DNA of 64,000 nt, taken from NCBI GenBank assembly GCA_001464355.1, contig LNEU01000018.1, forward strand, positions 62,001-126,000, read 5' to 3'. Position numbers and translations under genes: made by a program. Source of the stretch: Burkholderiales bacterium Ga0077544 (GTDB lineage: Bacteria > Pseudomonadota > Gammaproteobacteria > Burkholderiales > Burkholderiaceae_D). Of the stretch, positions 57,920 through 64,000 are shown piece by piece (the first letter of the stretch is position 1; each line of letters starts with the position of its first letter). The notes beneath the pieces are model-generated. The model ran no database searches and was not told the origin of the DNA. It saw only the letters and a list, made by a program, of their open reading frames with translations.

Positions 57920-59467
57920 TTATGCAAAGAATCCATGTAAAAACCAGCCAGACCCTGTCGTGTCGTTCATCATCCGTAGACGGAATATCCAGAGTAATAA
58001 ATGCCTGTCGTTTTGTGCGATGAAGTAATCGCGCGTCGCCAGGCCATCGTCCCACCAGCCGGACTCGATGCGTTCTGGCCCGATCAGCAAAGTCAGCGGA
58101 CTTTGATAAAACGGTTTGTGTTGACGCGTGATCAAGGCCATTGGCTTTTGCAGCAGCCAGGTGGGCCGAGCACCTGCGCTATGTGCCAGTTGCCTGTCTT
58201 GCCGGTTGTTGCGGCGTGTATTGTGAATGCCGCTGATTGCTGTGGTCGCAGTACTCTTTTCCGGCCGGTGATCGGCACATATTGAAAGCTGGCGTACAGC
58301 GTCATTTCCAAGACGGCTCTGCAAGCGTTCAATCAGGCGTCCTGTGTTTTCCGCATCCGATGCCGGGGCCGGGAATAACTCGGTATTCGGTGCTGCCTGT
58401 TCTGCAATCTGATTGGCCTTCAATTCAATTTCAATCACCGGTGCGATCAGATCGAGTTGCGCCAGCCGCTCACGCAGCAGCAGTGTCAAATGATCGATAT
58501 CGCGGCTGGGCATACCAAGCACTATCGTTAGCGGCGTACTGCGATGATCGCGCTGCCGTGTCGATTCATGATGCAGGAAGAGCGTGATACTGGCGACTGC
58601 CGCATGGCGGGCTGCCAGCCAGCCGCTTAATTGCAATATCAGGCGACGTGCAGCGAACAACAGCGCTTCGGTACTTTCCACGCGTGCCGGTAATTCGAGC
58701 CTGACATCGAAAGCAATCGGTGCTTCAAACCACTGGTGCGCTTCGGTTTCATCGCCATAGGCCCGGTCCAGTTCACGCAGCACTTCCTTGCCAAAGCGTC
58801 GCGCCAGCCCAGCGCGCGGCAATCGTCTTAGCTGGCCAAGGGTGCGGCAACCGATGCCGCTCAGTGTTTCCAGATGGGGCTGAGCGGATTGCAATACCTG
58901 CAGCGGCAGTTCATCAAGTGCCGCAGCGGCCTGGTCCGGCGCTACGAATACCTTGCTGATTTGATCGGATTGCGCGCGTAACCAGGCGCCGCACGCGGTA
59001 GGTGCACTTGCCAGGCGTGCATGCAAACCCAGTTCCATCAAGCCGGACAGCAAAGCCGATGCGATGTTCTGTGCTCCCTTGAACAGGCGCAGGCTGGCAG
59101 CGACTTCGATCAACAGCCCGGCGGGACGCAGCACCACATGCGGCGTGAAGTGCAGGCTCCACAACGCGGCTTCCTGCAGTGCTTGCACCTCCTGCTCCAG
59201 ATCGCGCGGAAACGCGTGCAATTCCGCCGTTAATGCTCGCGCACTGGTTTCCGACATGCCTGGCTGTATGCCTGCTTCTTCCGCACGCTGATTGCACCAG
59301 CCAACCAGCTTGCGTTCGCATATGACGACCGGTTTGTCCGGCAAGCCATCCTGCGCGTCGGCAGACGCCAAAGCGGATGCATCAGCATGATCGGATGAAA
59401 GTCTAAGCCGGCAGCGCAGCGCGGTGTCGAGCGGCAGTTGCGGCAAGTGCAGAGCGATCCACAGCAT
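57920..59467 (-). CDS. imuB: ImuB, Y-family polymerase-like mutasome protein
   Basis: A 515-residue catalytically inactive Y-family polymerase-like protein. The N-terminus is MLWIALHLPQLPLDTALR, the place where true Y-family enzymes carry an acidic metal ligand; that acid is missing, as is known for ImuB. The little-finger part and the C-terminal ImuB tail follow. It bridges ImuA, DnaE2 and the beta clamp. The start at 59467 (and not a longer reading upstream) fits homologues; it overlaps the imuA 3' end by 65 bases. It ends 127 bases before dnaE2. Confidence 0.92.
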   Translation of the reverse strand: MLWIALHLPQLPLDTALRCRLRLSSDHADASALASADAQDGLPDKPVVICERKLVGWCNQRAEEAGIQPGMSETSARALTAELHAFPRDLEQEVQALQEAALWSLHFTPHVVLRPAGLLIEVAASLRLFKGAQNIASALLSGLMELGLHARLASAPTACGAWLRAQSDQISKVFVAPDQAAAALDELPLQVLQSAQPHLETLSGIGCRTLGQLRRLPRAGLARRFGKEVLRELDRAYGDETEAHQWFEAPIAFDVRLELPARVESTEALLFAARRLILQLSGWLAARHAAVASITLFLHHESTRQRDHRSTPLTIVLGMPSRDIDHLTLLLRERLAQLDLIAPVIEIELKANQIAEQAAPNTELFPAPASDAENTGRLIERLQSRLGNDAVRQLSICADHRPEKSTATTAISGIHNTRRNNRQDRQLAHSAGARPTWLLQKPMALITRQHKPFYQSPLTLLIGPERIESGWWDDGLATRDYFIAQNDRHLLLWIFRLRMMNDTTGSGWFLHGFFA

Positions 59468-60182
59468 AGGAAGATGTATTGAAAACGGGTTTGCTGAGAA
59501 CACGGGTCGCGAGTGGCTTGACCAGTATTTCCGGAATCGAAAGCGGCAGCACGATAGGATCGACATGCACCGGACCACGGCGCTTGATGATTTCTACCGA
59601 CATGCGCCCGGCAGCGGACGCTTGGCAAACGAGACGCAGCGGTGCCGGCGACGATTGGTCCCGGGCCGACAGCGGACGGAATATGAAAGTCAAGCCTTCG
59701 CATCCCGCCGCAGCCAATTGCAAGCGACGCAAATGATCGGCCCGCGCCTGCGGCAACCAGCACAGCAATGCGCCAAAGCTGGCACTTTTCAACGCCTGTT
59801 CTACCGCCCAGATGCGATCAACCGGTTTGTCGGCTTCTATCAGGATGACGTGCGTCAAATCGATGCCGAGTTCGGCCAAGGCTGCAGCAAACGGAATATG
59901 CGGCGGCGCCAGCAACACCACGGTTTTGCCGGCTTGCGTGATCCGCGCGAGAGTGGGAGCGAGCAGGCGTAATTCGCCTACGCCAGGATTGGCAAGCAGT
60001 AACTCAGTCAATACGGAAGGAGGCCAGCCGCCATTCGGCAACTGCTGATCAAGCTCGCGGTAGCCTGAAGCGATGGGCTTGGATCGATATGAGCCCATCT
60101 GATCGCCCAGCCAGATTGAGTCTGCATGCGACGCAAGAATAGACGATGTGGAAAAGGGAAGAGCAGAAGCCAGTGCAGCCAT
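59403..60182 (-). CDS. imuA: ImuA, RecA/SulA-like mutasome protein
   Basis: A 259-residue RecA-like protein. IASGYRELDQQLPNGGWPPSVLTELLLANPGVGELRLLAP is the conserved ImuA start, and the core ends near RHRAALPA. The start is the ATG at 60182, seven bases after GGAGG; a longer reading from 60254 would begin inside the LexA box and is rejected. It is the first SOS gene; the start codon stands about 60 bases after the LexA box. ImuA is required for DnaE2-dependent mutagenesis. Confidence 0.93.
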   Translation of the reverse strand: MAALASALPFSTSSILASHADSIWLGDQMGSYRSKPIASGYRELDQQLPNGGWPPSVLTELLLANPGVGELRLLAPTLARITQAGKTVVLLAPPHIPFAAALAELGIDLTHVILIEADKPVDRIWAVEQALKSASFGALLCWLPQARADHLRRLQLAAAGCEGLTFIFRPLSARDQSSPAPLRLVCQASAAGRMSVEIIKRRGPVHVDPIVLPLSIPEILVKPLATRVLSKPVFNTSSYAVDRSALAATAARHRAALPA

Positions 60183-60240
60183 AAAACCTCCAAAAGTACT
60201 GTTTGCGACAAAACGCCATTGTTCGGGCGAGTGATCAATA

Positions 60241-60260
60241 TACTGTATATGCATACAGTA
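60241..60260. promoter_or_regulatory. LexA (SOS) box of the imuA-imuB-dnaE2 operon
   Basis: TACTGTATATGCATACAGTA is a perfect 20-bp palindrome, matching the LexA consensus TACTGTATATATATACAGTA at all but two positions, with CTG-N10-CAG. It is placed just before the imuA start. Confidence 0.92.
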
Positions 60261-60662
60261 TAAAAGTCTTAAATGAAGTTTTTTGTAGTTTTACAGGATG
60301 GCTTGCTACGGATGGGTGCTTCATTTTTAGCTGAATGGCAGGAATGCAACATCGCTATTGATAAAAAACAGTCAAATAGTTACTCTATGGAAATATTTAA
60401 ATTTGTGAACATTTGCAAACGCAGCTATCTCGATTCTGTTGCTCAAAGACTACTGTCATTCCCCCGCTTGGAGAGATAAGTCAATTCATTGGCTAGCCAA
60501 TACACGTTTTTGAGTGCGAGCAAGACCGCGTTCCTTGCTGTGATGAATATGCGCTATCGATTGGACAAATGTACGAGCGCCTCACTTCGCCTCAGCATAG
60601 CTGGCGAAAGCTGAATTTAGCGGAGTTTTTCAGATTATGTTTTGCATTCAAATGAAGAGAAA
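60261..60662. other. Intergenic region between the SOS operon and the EAL gene
   Basis: AT-rich with no supported gene. A rightward frame (60273-60479) has no ribosome site or family match. I see no clear promoter pair. Confidence 0.5.
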
Positions 60663-62786
60663 ATGAACGCTCCCATTGCAACGCTGTATTACATCTCGGT
60701 GGGAGTGTTGCTCATGGCGGCATTTCATGCCGCGCTACTGGCGCGCAGCAGCGCCTATACAAGAGCATATTGGACCTTCGCTAGCATCTGCCTGTCTTTT
60801 TCCTTATTTCAGTACTTCTGTGTGATGCAGTATTTGGCGACCGACCAGCAAGCGGCCATGTCCGCGCATAAATGGGTCAATTTTTTCTCGATTGTGATCG
60901 TTGCTCTTATCGGATATCTGGTCGCCGCCCTTGAAAATAAATCCAGCTCATTCAGAACCGCATACATTGTCGCCAGCCTTGCTGCATTGGTGATCGTAGC
61001 CAACTTCCTTAATCCCCTCGGCTACCGTTTTGATAGCCTGCAGCACGATGGTTTGACTGTATTTCCATGGGGAGAACAGATCAATATTTTTTCCGGTGAA
61101 CCATCGGTGGTCTATCGCCTGATGCGTCTGGTGTCCTTGGCGGTGCTGATTTACACCATCGTCTTTTCAATCAGGATACGCAAGTTAGGTGGACGGCTCG
61201 CCAACCGCTTGATCTGGATTTCGATCGCCCTCATGCTGTTCACTGCCAGCTTTGCCGGCCTATCTGATTCTGGTGTCCTGAAAATGCCGTATTTCGGCGG
61301 CTTCGGCTTTTTGTTTCTGGTCGCCGGTTTTTCCGTGTTGGTCAGGGCCGATGTCTCAAATAGGAAAATCGAGGAAATTCGGATCAATGAAGCGCTGGAG
61401 CGCGAAGTTAAAAGCCATAAAATCGCCAACCAGCGGTTTGAGCATGCGTTACACAATGACCCGCTGACAGGTTTGCCGAATCGTGCCGGCGCCCTGATCA
61501 GGTTGAATAATCTTCTTAATATCAACAAGCTGCATCAAACCAAGTTGGCGGTTTTTTTATTTGATCTTGACCAGCTTGGGATCATTAACGGCACGCGCGG
61601 ACATAAGGCGGGAGACCAATTGCTGAGAGAAGTTGCGCAACGTCTGCAAGGCAATGTCAGGGATAGCGACCTCGTTGCAAGACTGGATAGTGGCGGCTTT
61701 GTGATTGGTGCAAGCGGCTTGAAAGGCGAGGGCTGTGTGGCCTTGCTCCATGAAAAGCTGTGTGATGCCTTGGAGCCGCCCTTCGATGTTGCCGGCAGCG
61801 TGCTGAAGATGACATGCAGCGTCGGGGTGGCGGTGTTCCCGGATGATGCAGGAATGGCTGAAGATATTCTTGCTGCAGCTGAACTCGCTTTGCATGATGC
61901 CAAGAGTAGTGGTCCCGGTAACCTGCGGTTTTTCCATCCATCACTAAAAGAAAGCATTCAATCAAGAATTGACTTTGAAAATGCATTGAAAGAAGCGCTG
62001 GAGAAAAAGCAGTTTTTCCTTTGTTATCAACCGCAAGTGCTGGCATCGGATGGACGCACGGTGTGCCTGGAAGCGCTCATTCGCTGGCAGCATCCGACTT
62101 ACGGCCTGGTGATGCCTGACCGGTTTATTCAGCTGGCAGAATCTATGGGGCTGATCGCTTCAATCGGCGCATGGGTCATCGACTCTGCATGCGAGCAGCT
62201 GGCATGCTGGCGCGTCATGGGCTTTGAAGAAATCAGGGTCGCGGTCAATCTTTCGGCGCAGCAGTTGCTGGATCCCGATCTTGAAGAGACCGTCACCCGG
62301 GCGCTAGAGCGCTCCAGCCTGTCGGGCAGTGATCTTGAACTGGAGATTACGGAATCCGTCCTGATGCAAGATCCCGAGAGATCCATAGAGCGGCTCGCCG
62401 CGCTGCGCAAACTCGGTGTGCGATTGTCGATTGATGATTTCGGTACAGGATATTCTTCATTGGGTTATCTGAGGGTGCTCCCCGTACATGCATTCAAGCT
62501 GGATCGCAGCTTTGTGCGGGATATCGGCAACGGCGGAAAAGATCTGGAAATTTGCGCGACGTCGATTGGACTCGCGAAAAATCTGGGGCTGGAAATTGTC
62601 GCCGAGGGAGTGGAAACCGAAGCGCAAATGCAGCAACTGCGCACATTGGGTTGCCATCTGCTGCAAGGCTACTTTTTTGCTAAACCGCTCATTGTGGAAG
62701 CGGCCAGCCACTTCCTCACATCCTGCTCACATAAAGTGCTAATGCCGCCAGAAGAGATACAGATGACATTGGGCCTGGCAGGCTGA
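60663..62786 (+). CDS. Membrane GGDEF-EAL protein, degenerate GGDEF and intact EAL (likely phosphodiesterase)
   Basis: A 707-residue protein. About seven membrane helices occupy residues 1-235. A GGDEF domain spans about 270-430, but the active site reads RLDSGGF instead of GGDEF, so it should not make cyclic-di-GMP. The EAL domain (about 450-700) keeps EALIRW, AVNLS, ELEITES, DDFGTGYSSLGYL and EGVET, which are needed to cleave cyclic-di-GMP. The ATG at 60663 is behind GAAGAG; a TTG 21 bases earlier is the alternative. It opposes the two diguanylate cyclases in the window. Confidence 0.92.
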   Translation: MNAPIATLYYISVGVLLMAAFHAALLARSSAYTRAYWTFASICLSFSLFQYFCVMQYLATDQQAAMSAHKWVNFFSIVIVALIGYLVAALENKSSSFRTAYIVASLAALVIVANFLNPLGYRFDSLQHDGLTVFPWGEQINIFSGEPSVVYRLMRLVSLAVLIYTIVFSIRIRKLGGRLANRLIWISIALMLFTASFAGLSDSGVLKMPYFGGFGFLFLVAGFSVLVRADVSNRKIEEIRINEALEREVKSHKIANQRFEHALHNDPLTGLPNRAGALIRLNNLLNINKLHQTKLAVFLFDLDQLGIINGTRGHKAGDQLLREVAQRLQGNVRDSDLVARLDSGGFVIGASGLKGEGCVALLHEKLCDALEPPFDVAGSVLKMTCSVGVAVFPDDAGMAEDILAAAELALHDAKSSGPGNLRFFHPSLKESIQSRIDFENALKEALEKKQFFLCYQPQVLASDGRTVCLEALIRWQHPTYGLVMPDRFIQLAESMGLIASIGAWVIDSACEQLACWRVMGFEEIRVAVNLSAQQLLDPDLEETVTRALERSSLSGSDLELEITESVLMQDPERSIERLAALRKLGVRLSIDDFGTGYSSLGYLRVLPVHAFKLDRSFVRDIGNGGKDLEICATSIGLAKNLGLEIVAEGVETEAQMQQLRTLGCHLLQGYFFAKPLIVEAASHFLTSCSHKVLMPPEEIQMTLGLAG

Positions 62787-62865
62787 TCTTCGGTCGATTT
62801 GCCTGCTTGTAGAAGCTTGTGTATCGACTGCCTGCAGCGCGCTAATGCGCAATATCACCCGCGCG

Positions 62866-63174
62866 TCACCACAGCGTATAAGTCATGATGAACCCGGCCG
62901 ACACCATCGCGGTCAGTGCCACGGCGAACAAGCCTTCGGCGATGCGCGTCAGTAATTGAACCGTGCGCTGGTGTTTGGTGCGTAGCGCCCAGAACACGCA
63001 ATAGGTGCACAGCAGGAAAAACAGCGCGCTCAGGGCAAATATGTCGTCGACAACGGTGGCACCTGTCGTTCGGCGCATCGTTGAGAACAGGGTGATGCCG
63101 GTAATGCATAAACCGGCCATGGTGCCGGAGCTTGATAGCAGATGACGCAGTTCATCTCTCGTGTTGTTGTCCAT
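62866..63174 (-). CDS. Small membrane protein of unknown function
   Basis: A 102-residue protein with three hydrophobic segments (GTMAGLCITGITLFSTM, DIFALSALFFLLCTYCVFWAL, GLFAVALTAMVSAGFIM). The start at 63174 (MDNNTRDELRHLL) follows a G-rich stretch; an in-frame start 96 bases upstream would add a polar, low-complexity leader and is less likely. I do not recognise a family. Confidence 0.6.
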   Translation of the reverse strand: MDNNTRDELRHLLSSSGTMAGLCITGITLFSTMRRTTGATVVDDIFALSALFFLLCTYCVFWALRTKHQRTVQLLTRIAEGLFAVALTAMVSAGFIMTYTLW

Positions 63175-63362
63175 AGTCGGCCCCCGTGATAGCTCTGCTA
63201 ATAACTCTGGCGGCGGGTTTATGGTTGACGAGGACCTCGCAGAAGTAGCGATGTTGGCGATGAGATTCATCGCGAAACGCCAAACACCACCCTGAAAATA
63301 CCTCCTTGTGTTCTCAGGCTGATGTTTCTTGTATCTGCAACATGGTAAATGACAAGTTACCG

Positions 63363-64000
63363 CTATTTCATCAGGCCTTGAATTAATGCCGCATGAAAAC
63401 GCTCAGGCTGCTGAATTTGCGGTGAATGGCCCAGATCTTCGAATTCAACCAGGGTGGCATTCGGTATCGCGTTCGCGGCTACCTTGCCCAACACTGCATA
63501 ATTACCCAAATTCTTGCGCTGCTCTGGCGGCGCAAAATTTTTGCCGATTGCGGTGTTGTCACGTGTTCCTATCAATAACAGAGTCGGTACCTTCAATGTC
63601 GGGAATTCATACACGACCGGCTGCGTGTACACCATCTCGTAGGTCAGGGCTGAATTCCACGCCACGATGTTTTTACCTTCGCCTGAATACATGCCAGCCT
63701 GCATATCTACCCAACGGTCGAACTCCGGTTTCCACTGGCCGACGTAATAGGTATTTTGCTGATAGTTACGTATGCCCTTGGCATTTGTCTTCAGTTCATT
63801 GGCATACCATTGATCAACCGTCAGATAAGGTACACCCAGTGTTTTCCAGTCTTCCAGACCAATCGGATTGACCATCACAAGCTGATCGGTCTGCTGTGGA
63901 TACAGCAAGGCATAGCGTGTGGCCAGCATGCCACCCATCGAATGACCCATGACCGTGACCCGTGCTATGCCCAGACTGTTCAGCAGAGCGTGCGTATTGG
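63363..64000 (-). CDS. Alpha/beta hydrolase, C-terminal part (5' end outside the window)
   Basis: About 212 residues of an alpha/beta hydrolase running off the right edge. The nucleophile elbow is VMGHSMGGMLATRY, the acid is in LLLIGTRDNTAIG, and the histidine is in EDLGHSPQIQQPERF, so the triad is complete. The frame stays open across the last 50 bases, so the true start is outside. This is a serine hydrolase; the substrate is unknown. An in-frame ATG at 63950 is internal to the elbow motif and is not the start. Confidence 0.88.
   Translation of the reverse strand, partial: NTHALLNSLGIARVTVMGHSMGGMLATRYALLYPQQTDQLVMVNPIGLEDWKTLGVPYLTVDQWYANELKTNAKGIRNYQQNTYYVGQWKPEFDRWVDMQAGMYSGEGKNIVAWNSALTYEMVYTQPVVYEFPTLKVPTLLLIGTRDNTAIGKNFAPPEQRKNLGNYAVLGKVAANAIPNATLVEFEDLGHSPQIQQPERFHAALIQGLMK

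Noticed and set aside
60273-60479. Rightward 68-codon frame after the LexA box
   Set aside because: No ribosome site or family match; it lies in AT-rich non-coding sequence.

Overview
The window looks like a chromosome segment of a betaproteobacterium of the Oxalobacteraceae, close to Herminiimonas or Janthinobacterium. This is inferred from protein style (single-chain PurL, Par27-like PpiC, LldD and ImuA-ImuB-DnaE2) and from an arsR-arsC-arsB-arsC-arsH cluster; no database search was possible. I saw no rRNA, tRNA, CRISPR array or prophage.

Layout. 1-6 kb: the 3' end of purL, a roughly 730-bp intergenic element bounded by long inverted repeats, then a leftward unit selO-msrB-yciB-bolA-ppiC, whose first four genes are joined by ATGA overlaps. 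6-11.2 kb: a complete five-gene branched-chain amino acid or amide type ABC importer. 11.4-15.7 kb: a membrane diguanylate cyclase, a phospholipase D/cardiolipin synthase-like lipoprotein, a YjfB-like small protein and a DUF924 protein. 16-20.2 kb: a FecI-FecR-TonB receptor signalling unit behind a Fur-like palindrome. 20.3-22.1 kb: a LysR/glutathione transferase divergent pair. 22.1-30.2 kb: a TetR gene and a divergent RND efflux operon that begins with a small exported peptide and an alpha/beta hydrolase-fold protein without the nucleophilic serine. 30.4-33.6 kb: a SiaABCD-type signalling operon (PP2C phosphatase, SiaB kinase, SiaC, diguanylate cyclase) in which the phosphatase carries soluble CBS-like input. 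34.2-39.3 kb: an arsenic island with a frameshifted PilJ-N-like gene and an orphan PstS, followed by arsR-arsC-arsB-arsC-arsH; both transcription units carry nearly the same AT-rich palindrome. 39.7-45 kb: a periplasmic LigE-type ligase, a DUF4197 protein, a quinone-reductase-like dehydrogenase with LysR, and a GlxA-type regulator. 45.2-47 kb: two low-complexity glycine-rich secreted proteins with a solitary IS3 OrfA-like HTH protein, behind a hairpin-rich leader. 47.8-54.6 kb: an epimerase with LysR, an M15 peptidase, a membrane-anchored Mrr-like nuclease, a PAS protein, an HPP-CBS membrane protein and an FMN-dependent lactate dehydrogenase. 54.6-60.2 kb: the SOS mutasome imuA-imuB-dnaE2 behind a near-consensus LexA box. 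60.6-64 kb: a degenerate-GGDEF/EAL protein, a small membrane protein and a truncated alpha/beta hydrolase.

The main themes are stress handling (arsenic, drugs, oxidants, DNA damage), cyclic-di-GMP control (three proteins) and iron uptake. The best candidates for new biology are the efflux operon with its inactive-looking hydrolase and exported peptide, the ArsR-like operator ahead of an orphan PstS, the CBS-fed Sia operon, and the glycine-rich secreted pair with its solitary HTH protein.
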